Notes: generated by a model not told the origin, from the letters alone. A DNA stretch of 64,000 bases from Phaeovulum molybdatiresistens (GCF_023544865.1 NZ_JAMJFX010000006.1:92023-156022), one strand, 5' to 3'; shown: positions 35,400-44,611, numbered from the stretch's first letter. Numbers and translations are program-made.

Positions 35400-36406
35400 G
35401 CTGGGGTTCCTTCCAGCAGCGACAGGTTTTCCGCCAGCCGGTGACAGGCCGCGCTGTGGCCGGGGCCGACGGTTTCGGTCACCGGCGCGCGGCTGCGGCA
35501 GGCCTCAACCGCCAGCGGGCAGCGGGTATGGAACTTGCACCCCGCCGGCGGGTTCAGCGGCGAGGGCAGATCGCCCGCCAGCCGCACCCGCGCGCGCCGG
35601 CCCGCATGGTCCACCTCGGGCACCGCCGACATCAGGCTTTGCGTATAGGGATGGCGCGGATTGGCCAGGATCGCCTCGACCGGGCCCATTTCCACGATCT
35701 CGCCCAGATACATCACCGCGACCCGGTCGGCCAGGTAACCGATCACCGAGATATCGTGGCTGATGAACAGATAGGTCAGCCCCATCTCGCGCTTGAGTTC
35801 CAGCAACAGCGCGATGATCTGCGCCTGGATCGACACATCCAGCGCCGAAACCGGCTCGTCGCAGACGATGAATTCCGGGTTCGACACCAGCGCGCGCGCA
35901 ATCCCGATGCGCTGGCGCTGGCCGCCGGAAAACTGATGCGGATAGCGATCCAGCTGATTGGCCTTCAGGCCCACCCGTTCGCAGATCCGCGCGACGATCG
36001 CGCGCGCCTCATCATCGGTTTGCGCCAACCCGTGCAGCTTCAGCGGCAGGCCGACGATCTGCGCCACCGTGCGGCGCGGGTTCAGGCTGGCATAGGGGTC
36101 CTGAAAGATGATCTGCATCCGCCGCCGCATCGCCTTCAACCCGGCCGCATCCAGCGCCGTCACATCGGTGCCGTCAAAGGTGACCTTTCCGGTGGTCGGC
36201 TCATGCAGGCGCAGGATCGCCCGGCCCAGCGTGGATTTGCCACAGCCCGATTCCCCGATCAGGCCCAGGATCTCGCCCTTTTCCACCGTCAGGTCGATGC
36301 CATTGACCGCACGCACCACGGTTTGCGGCACGCCGGTCAACCGTTCGACCAGACTGCGCCGGCCTTCGTAGTGTTTCGACAGGTTCTCGACGGTCAAAAG
36401 GCTCAT
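35396..36406 (-). CDS. Dipeptide/oligopeptide ABC transporter ATP-binding protein, DppF-like
   Basis: 336 residues from MSLLTVENLSKHYEG; longer in-frame starts lie inside dppD and are rejected, as this ATG overlaps the dppD stop and follows GAGGAGG. Walker A GESGCGKST, Q-loop, signature FSGGQRQR and Walker B EFIVCDEPVSALD are complete. The C-terminal oligo_HPY region (NPPAGCKFHTRCPLAVEACR) with its Cys cluster is typical of peptide and opine importers. It pairs with the DppD-like subunit. Confidence 0.93.
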   Translation of the reverse strand: MSLLTVENLSKHYEGRRSLVERLTGVPQTVVRAVNGIDLTVEKGEILGLIGESGCGKSTLGRAILRLHEPTTGKVTFDGTDVTALDAAGLKAMRRRMQIIFQDPYASLNPRRTVAQIVGLPLKLHGLAQTDDEARAIVARICERVGLKANQLDRYPHQFSGGQRQRIGIARALVSNPEFIVCDEPVSALDVSIQAQIIALLLELKREMGLTYLFISHDISVIGYLADRVAVMYLGEIVEMGPVEAILANPRHPYTQSLMSAVPEVDHAGRRARVRLAGDLPSPLNPPAGCKFHTRCPLAVEACRSRAPVTETVGPGHSAACHRLAENLSLLEGTPA

Positions 36407-37398
36407 GCCCGGTCCTCCTCGATCAGGATGCAGCGCGCGCGCCGGTTCGGCCCCGCCGCGCGCATCTCGACCGGCGCCAGACAGGCATCCGTGCGCCGCG
36501 TGCAGCGCGAATAGAACCGGCATTGCGGCGCCAGGCCGATCAGGTCGGGCACCTGCCCCTCGATCGGGCGGATCGGCTGGCCGCGAAGCCCCGGCCGCGG
36601 GATCGAGGCCAGAAGCCCCTGCGTATAGGGATGCTGCGGATCGCCGATCACCTGCGCGGTCGGGCCTTCCTCGACCACCTGCCCCGCATACATCACCATC
36701 ACCCGGTCGCAATGTTCGGCCACCACGCCAAGGTCATGGGTGATCAGCACCACGCTCATCCCCAGGCGGGCGCGGATGTCGGAAATCAGCTCCAGCACCT
36801 GCGCCTGAATTGTCACATCCAGTGCGGTCGTGGGTTCATCGGCAATCAACAGCTTGGGCCGGCAGGCCAGCGCGATCGCGATCATGATCCGCTGCCGCAT
36901 GCCGCCTGAAAATTCATGCGGATATTGCCGCAGCCGGTTTTCCGCCGATGGAATACCCACCAGCCCCAGCATTTCCACCGACTTGGCCCGGATCGCGGCG
37001 CGCCGCGCGGCCCCGCGCGGGGGCAGGGTTTCGTCATGCGCCTCCAGCACCTCGGCGATCTGTTCGCCCACGGTCAGCGCCGGGTTCAGCGCGGTCAGCG
37101 CATCCTGCATCGTCATCGCGATATCGCGGCCCCGCACCGCGCGCATCTCGGCCGGGCTAAGCGCGCGCAGGTCGCGCCCGTCAAAGCTGATCGTGCCCTC
37201 GTCCACCCGACCGGGGCTTTTGACCAGCCCCATCACGGATGAAAACGTCACGCTTTTCCCCGATCCGCTTTCGCCCACCACGCCCAGGCATTCGCCCCGC
37301 TGCACGGTCACATCGACCCCGTCCACGGCGCACACACGACCGGCGCGGGTTTCAAACACGGTGCGCAGCCCGCGCACATCCAGCAATGTCTGGGTCAT
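36403..37398 (-). CDS. ABC transporter ATP-binding protein, DppD-like
   Basis: 331 residues. Walker A GESGSGKSV, signature FSGGMRQR, Walker B KLLIADEPTTALD and the C-terminal oligo_HPY domain (APQCRFYSRCTRRTDACL) identify the first ATPase of a Dpp/Opp-type importer. Stop and start codons overlap its neighbours on both sides (ATGA), so subunits are made in register. It energises import through the DppB/DppC pair. Confidence 0.93.
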   Translation of the reverse strand: MTQTLLDVRGLRTVFETRAGRVCAVDGVDVTVQRGECLGVVGESGSGKSVTFSSVMGLVKSPGRVDEGTISFDGRDLRALSPAEMRAVRGRDIAMTMQDALTALNPALTVGEQIAEVLEAHDETLPPRGAARRAAIRAKSVEMLGLVGIPSAENRLRQYPHEFSGGMRQRIMIAIALACRPKLLIADEPTTALDVTIQAQVLELISDIRARLGMSVVLITHDLGVVAEHCDRVMVMYAGQVVEEGPTAQVIGDPQHPYTQGLLASIPRPGLRGQPIRPIEGQVPDLIGLAPQCRFYSRCTRRTDACLAPVEMRAAGPNRRARCILIEEDRA

Positions 37399-38291
37399 TC
37401 GGCAAACCTCGGGTCAAAGGCGTCGCGCAGGCCCTGGCTGGCCACATTGATCGCCAGCACCAGCAGCAGGATCGCAAGGCCGGGGAAGGTCGACACCCAC
37501 CACGCCTCAAGGATGAAGGCGCGGCCATCGGCCACCATCGACCCCCAGGACGCGGTCGGCGGCTGCACACCAAGGCCAAGGAAGGACAACGACGCCTCAA
37601 GGATGATCACATGCGCCATGCGGATCGTGGACACCACGATCACCGGCGACAGGATGTTGGGCAGGATTTCCCGCAGCATGATGTGCCAGCGCGAGGCGCC
37701 AAGCGCGCGCGCCGCCTCGACATATTCCAGCTCACGCGTGGCCAGCGTCTCGCCGCGCACGACGCGGGCGGGGATCACCCATTCCTTGTAGGCCAGCGCC
37801 AGGATGATGTTCCACAGCCCCGGCCCCATCATCGCCATCAAGCCGATCGCAAAGATCAGATAGGGAAAGCCCAGCAGGATATCGACGATCCGCGAAATCA
37901 CCACATCGACCCAGCCGCGCAGATAGCCCGAGGCCAGCCCCGCCAGGATGCCGATCATCGTGGCCACCACGATCACCGCCAGCCCGATAAAGATGGAAAT
38001 CCGCGCGCCATAGATGATCCGCGACAGGATATCGCGCCCCAGCGCATCGCAGCCCAGAAGATAGGCCCACTCGCCCCCCGGCGCCCAGCCCGGCGGCTGC
38101 AGGCGGCGGAACAGATCGGTTTCGTTGGGGTCATGCGGCGCGATCCAGGGCGCAAAGATCGCCATCACCACGAACAGCACCACCACGACCGCGCTTGCCA
38201 TGGCCAGACGGTTGGCGGCGAACATCGCCAGATTGCGGCGGAACAGGCTGTCCGCGGCGTGGGTTTGGGGGGTGGTTTCGGTCAGGCTCAC
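37395..38291 (-). CDS. ABC transporter permease, DppC-like
   Basis: 298 residues. N-terminal OppC_N segment (FRRNLAMFAANRLAMASAVVVVLFVVMAIF), then HDPNETDLFRRLQPPGWAP, and a BPD-type permease domain with five further helices. The EAA loop that contacts the ATPases is EAARALGASRWHIMLREILPN near 185-205. Together with DppB it forms the channel. The gene overlaps dppD and dppB by four bases each. Confidence 0.93.
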   Translation of the reverse strand: MSLTETTPQTHAADSLFRRNLAMFAANRLAMASAVVVVLFVVMAIFAPWIAPHDPNETDLFRRLQPPGWAPGGEWAYLLGCDALGRDILSRIIYGARISIFIGLAVIVVATMIGILAGLASGYLRGWVDVVISRIVDILLGFPYLIFAIGLMAMMGPGLWNIILALAYKEWVIPARVVRGETLATRELEYVEAARALGASRWHIMLREILPNILSPVIVVSTIRMAHVIILEASLSFLGLGVQPPTASWGSMVADGRAFILEAWWVSTFPGLAILLLVLAINVASQGLRDAFDPRFAE

Positions 38292-39295
38292 AGCTTCACC
38301 CTCGGGTTCAGGACGGTGTAGAGGATGTCGGCGACGAAATTCAGCAGCACATAGGTGACCGCGTAGAACAGCACCGCCGCCTGCACGAGCGGGTAGTTGC
38401 GCAGGAAGATGCTTTCCACCACCAGCCGCCCCAGCCCGGGCCAGCCAAAGACCGTTTCCACGATCATGTTGCCGCCCAGCAGGCTTCCGGTTTCGATCGC
38501 GGCCACCGATACGGTGGGGATCAGCGCGTTTTTCAGCGCATGGCGGAACAGAACGCGGCGACGCGACAGGCCCTTGGCATCGGCGAAGGTCACGTAATCC
38601 TGGCGCAACACCTCCAGCATCGAGGTCCGCGTGACCCGCATCAGGATCGCCGTCATCGGCAGGCCCAGCGTGATCGCCGGCAAAAGGATGTGGCGGCAGG
38701 CATCGCCAAAGGCGCGCAGGTTGCCGGCCAGCAAGGTGTCGATCAGCAGGAAGCCGGTGACGGTTGGCACTTCGGATGAAAACCCGATCCGCCCCGATAC
38801 CGGCAGGATCTGCAGATGCACCGCAAACAGCATCAGCAGCAGGATGCCGAACCAGAAGCCGGGCAGCGACACCCCCAGCAAGGACCCCACCGTCGCCAGC
38901 CGGTCAAAGATCGAATTCTTCTTGATCGCCGCCAGCACCCCCAGCGGGATCGCGGTGACCAGCGCCACGATCAGCGCCACAAGGCTCAGCTCGATCGTGG
39001 CGGGCAGCCGCTCGGCGATCACCTCGCCCACCGGGCGGCGGTGATAGAAACTGGTCCCAAAGTCGAACTGCACCGCATTGCCGATGAACACGAAGAAGCG
39101 TTCCACCAAGGGCCGGTCCAGGCCCAGGCCACGGCGCAATTCGGCCTCTTGTTCCGGTGTGATCGACTGGTCGCCGATCATGATCTGCACCGGATCGCCC
39201 GGCGTCAGTGCCATCATCACGAAGACGATCAGACTGACGCCCAGCAGAACGGGCACGAGTTGCAAGATACGTTCCAGGAGCTTGCCAAGGCTCAT
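38288..39295 (-). CDS. ABC transporter permease, DppB-like
   Basis: 335 residues. The N-terminal motif LQLVPVLLGVSLIVFVMMALTPGDPV is the DppB/GsiC signature, followed by about five more membrane helices and the EAA-type loop FADAKGLSRRRVLFRHALKNALIP near 235-258. It forms the importer's channel with DppC. It starts 36 bp after the binding-protein gene. Confidence 0.93.
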   Translation of the reverse strand: MSLGKLLERILQLVPVLLGVSLIVFVMMALTPGDPVQIMIGDQSITPEQEAELRRGLGLDRPLVERFFVFIGNAVQFDFGTSFYHRRPVGEVIAERLPATIELSLVALIVALVTAIPLGVLAAIKKNSIFDRLATVGSLLGVSLPGFWFGILLLMLFAVHLQILPVSGRIGFSSEVPTVTGFLLIDTLLAGNLRAFGDACRHILLPAITLGLPMTAILMRVTRTSMLEVLRQDYVTFADAKGLSRRRVLFRHALKNALIPTVSVAAIETGSLLGGNMIVETVFGWPGLGRLVVESIFLRNYPLVQAAVLFYAVTYVLLNFVADILYTVLNPRVKL

Positions 39296-39331
39296 GCCCG
39301 TTCCTCCTTTTTCAGGTCAGGTCAGATCCGG

Positions 39332-40867
39332 TCACTCGACGCAGGCATCATGCAGGTTGATGCGGCTGTCGGCGCTGGGTTTCCACCCCTTCAGGCGCTT
39401 GGACACGCCATAGATGTCCTGCGGCACCCACAGATAGACATAGGGCAGATCGGCGTTGATCATCATCTCGGCCTCACGATACATGCCCGCGCGCTTCTCG
39501 GCATCCATCTCGACCGCGGCGGCATCCAGCAGCGCGTCCAGTTCGGGGTTGGCATAGCCGGCCGAATTGCCCCGGTCATTGGTGCGGTGCGTCGGCGTGA
39601 AGATGTCGAACGGGTCAAGCGAACCGTTGCCCCAGCTGCTGAAATACATGTCGCCGGTCTTGGGCTTGCCCTGGGTGCGCCACTTCTCGGTCAGCTGCGC
39701 GCTTTCGCCCACCGCCACCTTGGTGCGGATCCCCGCCTTGGTCAGCAGCGAGGCCACCGCCTCGGCGATGTCCTTGAACGCGCCTTCCACATCCATCGTC
39801 ACATCGATCCCGTCGGGGAAGCCCGCCTCGGCCAGCAGCGCCTTGGCCTTTTCGGGGTCATAGGCATAGGCGGGCAGCTCGCTGGCGCCAAAGGCATCGG
39901 GCGACAGGATGCCCTCGATGCGCGCGGCATTGCCGCCCAGGATGCGGTCGATGATCAGATCCTTGTCGATCGCATGGGCCGCGGCCTGGCGCACCTTGGG
40001 ATCATCGAAATATTCGCCCTGCATGTTCATCGCAATGAAGAAGCTGCGCGTGCCGTTCACCGTCAGAACATCGGTGTTGGGGTTGTTCTTCACCTGCTCG
40101 ACCGAGAAGGGCGGCAGTTCGTTGATGATGTCCACATCCCCCGCCAACAGCGCGGCGACCCGGCTGGCGCTTTCGGGAATGACCTTGAAGATCACGCGAT
40201 CCACACAGGCCTTGCCCACCGGCGCGATATCGGCGGCACCGCCATAGTAATCGTCGAACCGCTCCAGGATGATCGCATCGCCCTTGCGCCATTCGGCCAG
40301 CTTGAAGGGCCCGGTGCCGTTGGGCTGCGTCGCCAGCCCGTCATTGCCGACCTTTTCCACCCAGGCCTTCGACACGATCTGCTGGTTGGGCAGCATCGCG
40401 GGCAGGATCGGCCAGGGCTCTTTCAGGGTGATGCGCACGGTGCTGTCATCCAGGATATCGACCTTGTCGACCGGCCCCATCAGGCCCTGGCGCGGGCTGG
40501 TCACGCCACCGCCCATGCCACCTTCCAGCACGATCCGGTCCAGCGTGAATTTCACATCCTCGACCGTCATGTCGGACCCATCGTGGAACTTGATGCCCTG
40601 ACGGATCTTGAAGTCATATTCGGTGGGCGACACCTGGGTCATCGATTCCGCGATCTCGGGCACCACCTTCATGTCGCCGTCACGGGTCAGCAGCCCGTCA
40701 TAGATGTTGCGGATCAGCGTTTCGGTTTCGCGCTTGCGGTGGTTGGCCGGGTCCAGCGTATCGGCATCCAGCGTGAAACCCACGGTCAGGTCCTGCGCCA
40801 TTACCGCCGGGGCCGCCACCGAAAAGGCAAGGGCCGAGGCCAGGAAAAGTCTGTTCAATCTGGTCAT
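39332..40867 (-). CDS. Periplasmic peptide-type substrate-binding protein (SBP_bac_5)
   Basis: 511 residues from MTRLNRLFLASALAFSVAAPAVMAQ, a clean signal peptide with AGGGAG upstream; a longer start at 40933 is rejected. The mature protein shows family-5 features: LTVGFTLDADTLDPANHRKRETETLIRNIYDGL, TEYDFKIRQGIKFHDGSDMTVEDVKFTLDR, and a C-terminal YVYLWVPQDIYGVSKRLKGW. It captures the imported compound and delivers it to DppBC. Such proteins bind peptides, opines, nickel or glycosides, so the ligand is open. It is first gene of a long minus-strand unit with a sigma-54-type promoter in front. Confidence 0.9.
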   Translation of the reverse strand: MTRLNRLFLASALAFSVAAPAVMAQDLTVGFTLDADTLDPANHRKRETETLIRNIYDGLLTRDGDMKVVPEIAESMTQVSPTEYDFKIRQGIKFHDGSDMTVEDVKFTLDRIVLEGGMGGGVTSPRQGLMGPVDKVDILDDSTVRITLKEPWPILPAMLPNQQIVSKAWVEKVGNDGLATQPNGTGPFKLAEWRKGDAIILERFDDYYGGAADIAPVGKACVDRVIFKVIPESASRVAALLAGDVDIINELPPFSVEQVKNNPNTDVLTVNGTRSFFIAMNMQGEYFDDPKVRQAAAHAIDKDLIIDRILGGNAARIEGILSPDAFGASELPAYAYDPEKAKALLAEAGFPDGIDVTMDVEGAFKDIAEAVASLLTKAGIRTKVAVGESAQLTEKWRTQGKPKTGDMYFSSWGNGSLDPFDIFTPTHRTNDRGNSAGYANPELDALLDAAAVEMDAEKRAGMYREAEMMINADLPYVYLWVPQDIYGVSKRLKGWKPSADSRINLHDACVE

Positions 40868-40942
40868 GCAGATACTCCCTGATGATCTGTTGATGTTGCA
40901 GTTCTGCGCTGCAGTCTCGTTGAAGTCGGACATAAGTCAGGA

Positions 40943-40958
40943 TGCAAATATCATGCCT
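40943..40958 (-). promoter_or_regulatory. Sigma-54-like promoter of the importer operon
   Basis: On the minus strand AGGCATG-ATAT-TTGCA keeps the invariant GG at -24 and GC at -12 with the right spacing, and differs from TGGCACG-N4-TTGCA at two bases. The transcript would begin near 40932, about 65 bases before the binding-protein start. The match is a little weaker than the atuA promoter. Confidence 0.65.
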
Positions 40959-41056
40959 GATTTTCCATCCCGTAGACGGGCACAATTTTCACACCGAAAT
41001 CAGGGTCTTGTGACGACGCCCCCCGGCAAGGCAACGCCCGCCCCGATACCACCGCC

Positions 41057-41102
41057 TGCGCAAAGCGCGGGTTTCGCGCAGGGCGCGCGAAAATCCCGCG
41101 CA
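41057..41102. promoter_or_regulatory. Candidate activator-binding cluster upstream of importer
   Basis: Two imperfect dyads, TGCGCAAA...TTTCGCGCA (41057-41080) and GCGCGCGAAAAT...GCGCA (41083-41102), resemble the TGCGCGCA-AAA-TGCGCGCA site in front of atuA. They lie about 125-170 bp upstream of the predicted importer start site. They also sit just after rpoN and could contribute to its termination, so the assignment is tentative. Confidence 0.35.
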
Positions 41103-41112
41103 CCCGCGGCGG

Positions 41113-42459
41113 TCAACGGCGGGGTGCGATCCGCGCGGCCCGGCGCCGCGCCGGGGCCGGCGCAATCCCCTCGGCTTCGCGGTATTTCGCCACCGTGCGG
41201 CGCGCCAGAACGATGCCCTCGGCCGCCAGCAGATCGGCGATCGCCCCATCCGACAGCGGCGCCGCCCGCACCTCGGCCCGGATCAGCGCCACGATCCGGT
41301 GGCGCACCGCGCGCGCCGCGATCACCCCGCCCTCGCGCAGCGGCAGGCCCGGCCCGAACAGATCGCGCAGCGCCACCATGCCGCGCGGCGTCGCCAGCAA
41401 CAGCCCCGCCGTCACCCGGCTGATCGTGCTTTCATGCAGCCCCGTCGGCCCCGCCAGATCCGCCAGCGCCATCGGCTGCAACCGCCCCGGGCCATGGTCC
41501 AGCCAGTCGCGCTGGCGTTCAACCACCGCCTGCGTGATGCGCAGCGCGGTATCGTTGCGCCGGGCCACCGCGCGTTCCAGCCAGCGCGCGGCGCGCAGCG
41601 CCTCATCCTCGGCACCCGCCCCGGCATCGCGCACCATCACCCCGGGCAGCGTCGATCGCGTCATTTCCACCAGCCAACCATCGGCGCGCCGGCGCACCGT
41701 CACATCGGGGTCGCGCAGGGGCTGCGGATCGGGGTCAAACCGCGCGCCTGGCTTGGGGTCGAACCCCCGGATCTGCGCCAGAATATCACGCACCTGCGCC
41801 TCATCCCCGCCCGCCAGCCGCGCCAGCGCCGCAAGATCGCCCCGCGCCAGCAGCGCCAGATTGTCCAGCACCACCGCGAAGGCGGGCGTCATCACCCCCG
41901 CCTCACGCGCCTGCAACGCCAGACATTCCGCCAGCGACCGCGCGAACAGCCCCGCCGGTTCTGCCTGCTGGATCTGCGCCAGAACCGCCTCGGCCCGGGC
42001 CAGCGTGCAGCCCGCCTCGGCGGCGATGTCCGCCAGCGGGGCGCCCAGCCAGCCGCTCGGTTCCAGCGCGTTGATGAAATGTTCCGCAATCGCCCGGTCC
42101 ACCGGATCGCGCAGGATCAGCCCGACTTCACGGCGCGCATGATCGGCCAGCCCCGCCGGCGCCGCAGCCAGCCGGTCCGTCGCATCCCCCGCGCCGCCGA
42201 CGATCCCCGCCCCGCGCGGCGGACGCGGCACCGTGCCCCCGGGCCGGTCCAGCGCCGCCTCCAGCGCCTGCCACACCGCATCGCGCTGCGCGGCCACGGG
42301 CGGCACGATTTCCACCCGCGGGTTCCCCGCCGCCAGTTCCGCGATCCGATCCGCCAGCGCCGCGTTCGAACAGCGCAAAAGCCCGATCGCATCCCGAAGC
42401 TCGGGCGTCATCGCCAGATTTCGGGTCTGGCGCATCTGAAGGCCGCTACGCGTGTGCAT
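41113..42459 (-). CDS. rpoN: RNA polymerase sigma-54 factor (RpoN paralogue)
   Basis: 448 residues. Region I: MRQTRNLAMTPELRDAIGLLRCSN, the Gln/Leu-rich segment for activator response (fewer Gln than in housekeeping RpoN). Then a core-binding domain (about 90-280), a cross-linking/HTH region (LADLAGPTGLHESTISRVTAG) and the RpoN box ARRTVAKYREAEGI near residue 423. It binds -24/-12 promoters and needs an AAA+ activator. Rhodobacteraceae often carry several rpoN copies dedicated to different regulons. Its position just upstream of two sigma-54-type promoters and an activator gene suggests a dedicated role here; the chromosomal copy is presumably elsewhere. Confidence 0.9.
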   Translation of the reverse strand: MHTRSGLQMRQTRNLAMTPELRDAIGLLRCSNAALADRIAELAAGNPRVEIVPPVAAQRDAVWQALEAALDRPGGTVPRPPRGAGIVGGAGDATDRLAAAPAGLADHARREVGLILRDPVDRAIAEHFINALEPSGWLGAPLADIAAEAGCTLARAEAVLAQIQQAEPAGLFARSLAECLALQAREAGVMTPAFAVVLDNLALLARGDLAALARLAGGDEAQVRDILAQIRGFDPKPGARFDPDPQPLRDPDVTVRRRADGWLVEMTRSTLPGVMVRDAGAGAEDEALRAARWLERAVARRNDTALRITQAVVERQRDWLDHGPGRLQPMALADLAGPTGLHESTISRVTAGLLLATPRGMVALRDLFGPGLPLREGGVIAARAVRHRIVALIRAEVRAAPLSDGAIADLLAAEGIVLARRTVAKYREAEGIAPAPARRRAARIAPRR

Positions 42460-42518
42460 AGCCCATCATGCGCCGGATCGCCGCGTCAGGCAATGGCGCC
42501 CCCCGATCCAATCCGCGC

Positions 42519-43721
42519 TCAGTTCGGCCGCCGACGGTCGGCGCGCGGCCGGGTCAGGATCGGCCAATACAGCACCGCAAACCCGCCAAAGCCCGCGACC
42601 CAAGCCGTCCCAGCCAGATGCAACAACCAGTCCTGCCCCGGCAGAACCCCCGCCACCACCCGCGCCAGAACCGATCCGATCACCGCCAGATACAGCACCG
42701 CCACCCCGCGCCCCGCCGCCAGCGGTAAGCCCGCATGGCCAAGGCTCGCCCGGCTCATGACCGCCAGCGTCATCACCCCGACCGCGCCCGCCATCCAGAC
42801 ATGGCGCGCCGCAGGCCCGATCGCGATCAGCCCCAGCGCCTCGGCCCCCAGCGCCAGAAACCCCAGCGGCACAAAGGCAAACCCCGCATGCAGCACCCAG
42901 ACCAGCGCCTCGGCCCCGGTCTGTTGCCCCTGCCAGCGTGCCAGCCGCAGCAGGTTCACCGCCCCCGCGATCAGGCAGGCCAACCCCGTCACCGCCTGAT
43001 CGGGCCAGATCACCCACAGGCCCGCGGCAAGGATCGTCACCGCCATCGCCCCGTCATCCAGCCGCCCCATCGGCGCGGGCAAGGCCTTGGCGCGCCGCTT
43101 GACCAGCCAGTTGCGCGTGAAACTGGGCACGATGCGCCCCCCGATCAGCGCGATCAGCACCACCACCGCCGCCAGCCCCAGCCGCGCGCCGATGCCGCCG
43201 GGCGCGTAATCGCCGCGCGCCGCCTCCCAGTGGAACAGCCCGCCCGCGACGATCTGCACTGCCAGCACCCCCAGCACCTTCAGGTTGCGCCAGTTCCGCC
43301 CCGCCACGATCTCGCGCCCGATGGCCAGCGCCAGCCCCACCGCAAAGCCCAGATCAACCGCCGCCACCGCCACCGGCGGCAGGCCCAGCGGCAGCGTCGT
43401 CACCACCCGCCCCGCCAGCCACAGCGCCACCAGCCATAGCAACGGCCAGCCCACGATCGGGAACCGCCCGGTCCAGTTCGGCACCGCCGTCATCAAAAAC
43501 CCCGCGATCACCGCCAGCGGATAGCCGAACAGCATCGCATGGGCATGCCATGTCACCGCATCGAACGGCCCCGCCCAGTCGATCGCCCCCGCCAGCGCCA
43601 TCACCCACAACACCATCGCCAGCGCCGCCCAAACCGCGCCCAGCAGGAAAAACGGCCGATAGCCATAACTCAGGATCGCCGGCCCCTGCCAGGCGCGGAT
43701 CTGTTGGGCCGAGGTGGTCAT
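42519..43721 (-). CDS. nnrS: NnrS-family membrane protein
   Basis: 400 residues with about 12 membrane helices. The N-terminal motif LSYGYRPFFLLGAVWAALAMVLWV and the conserved WHAHAMLFGYPLAVIAGFLMTAVPNWTG are NnrS signatures, with histidines that may bind haem and copper; further conserved segments are IGGRIVPSFTRNWL and MSRASLGHAGLPL. NnrS proteins protect against nitric-oxide stress in denitrifiers. It is translated with the upstream folate gene (four-base overlap). The neighbouring nsrR is read from the other strand, so NsrR/NO control is likely. Confidence 0.92.
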   Translation of the reverse strand: MTTSAQQIRAWQGPAILSYGYRPFFLLGAVWAALAMVLWVMALAGAIDWAGPFDAVTWHAHAMLFGYPLAVIAGFLMTAVPNWTGRFPIVGWPLLWLVALWLAGRVVTTLPLGLPPVAVAAVDLGFAVGLALAIGREIVAGRNWRNLKVLGVLAVQIVAGGLFHWEAARGDYAPGGIGARLGLAAVVVLIALIGGRIVPSFTRNWLVKRRAKALPAPMGRLDDGAMAVTILAAGLWVIWPDQAVTGLACLIAGAVNLLRLARWQGQQTGAEALVWVLHAGFAFVPLGFLALGAEALGLIAIGPAARHVWMAGAVGVMTLAVMSRASLGHAGLPLAAGRGVAVLYLAVIGSVLARVVAGVLPGQDWLLHLAGTAWVAGFGGFAVLYWPILTRPRADRRRPN

Positions 43722-44410
43722 GCTGTGCTCCGTATCTGTGGGCCCGCCTCGGTCACGATCGCATCAAGGCGGATGTCATGGGGTTGCGGATAGATCGTGG
43801 GCAGACGCGCGCCCTGATAGCCGACGCCGATGGCCAGCGGCCGGGGCTGCAATGCGGCCAGCGTGCGGTCGAAATAGCCCCCGCCATAGCCCAGCCGAAA
43901 GCCCGCCCCGTCCCAGCCGACCAGCGGCGCGATCACCACCACGGGCACCAGCACCCGCGCGGTGGGGGGCGGCACCAGAATGTTCCAATGCCCGCGCACC
44001 AGCGCCACCTCGGGCACCCAGGCCCGGAACACCAACGGCGCGGCCCGCGTTTCCACCACCGGCAGCGCCAGGATCGCCCCCGCCGCGCGCAGCCGCGCGA
44101 ACATCGGGCGCAGGTCCGGCTCGGCCCGGATCGGCCAATAGCCCGCCACCACCCGGCCGCGCAGATCGCCCAGACGCGCGGCCAGTTCCGCCGCCAGCGC
44201 CGCCGCGATCGCCTCATCAATCCGCGCGCGCATCGCACCCGACAGCTGCAATCGCGCCGCCAACAGCCGCGCCCGCTCGGCCCGGCGCCAACGTGCCACA
44301 TCGCGGGCCTGCTGCGGATCGGTGCCCAGCGGGTCGAAATAATCCGGCGCCACCTCGGCCGCCATGCAGGGCGAAGAGGCGGGTCGCCCCGGATCGCTGT
44401 CGCGCGTCAT
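43718..44410 (-). CDS. 5-formyltetrahydrofolate cyclo-ligase family protein
   Basis: 230 residues. The C-terminal motif FRLGYGGGYFDRTLA is the ATP/Mg-binding signature of 5-FCL enzymes, with VPVVVIAPLVGWDGAG before it. The usual reaction converts 5-formyl-THF to 5,10-methenyl-THF in the cytoplasm. The N-terminus (residues 1-45) is divergent from housekeeping enzymes, so the substrate might differ. It overlaps nnrS by four bases; why a folate enzyme is coupled to an NO-protection protein is not obvious. Confidence 0.88.
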   Translation of the reverse strand: MTRDSDPGRPASSPCMAAEVAPDYFDPLGTDPQQARDVARWRRAERARLLAARLQLSGAMRARIDEAIAAALAAELAARLGDLRGRVVAGYWPIRAEPDLRPMFARLRAAGAILALPVVETRAAPLVFRAWVPEVALVRGHWNILVPPPTARVLVPVVVIAPLVGWDGAGFRLGYGGGYFDRTLAALQPRPLAIGVGYQGARLPTIYPQPHDIRLDAIVTEAGPQIRSTA

Positions 44411-44611
44411 GATAGGCCCCCCCGATCGCGGACCCCTGCCGCGCAGACCGTGCCCACCAGCGGGTCAACCCGAACCCCGCCCCGCCCCCCTTGCGCCGCG
44501 CGCCGGTGCCCCGCCCAGCGGGCGGTCCGGGCCGGTCGGGCCAAAAGAAAGGACAAGGCGGTCATGGCGTCCCTGATGCGATCGGGGGTTGCCCTCAGCG
44601 ATAATCCAGGC

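Noticed and set aside
41299..42999. A 566-codon plus-strand frame across rpoN and the nnrS 3' end
   Set aside because: Arg/Pro/His-rich shadow of rpoN, which shows region I and the RpoN box on the other strand.
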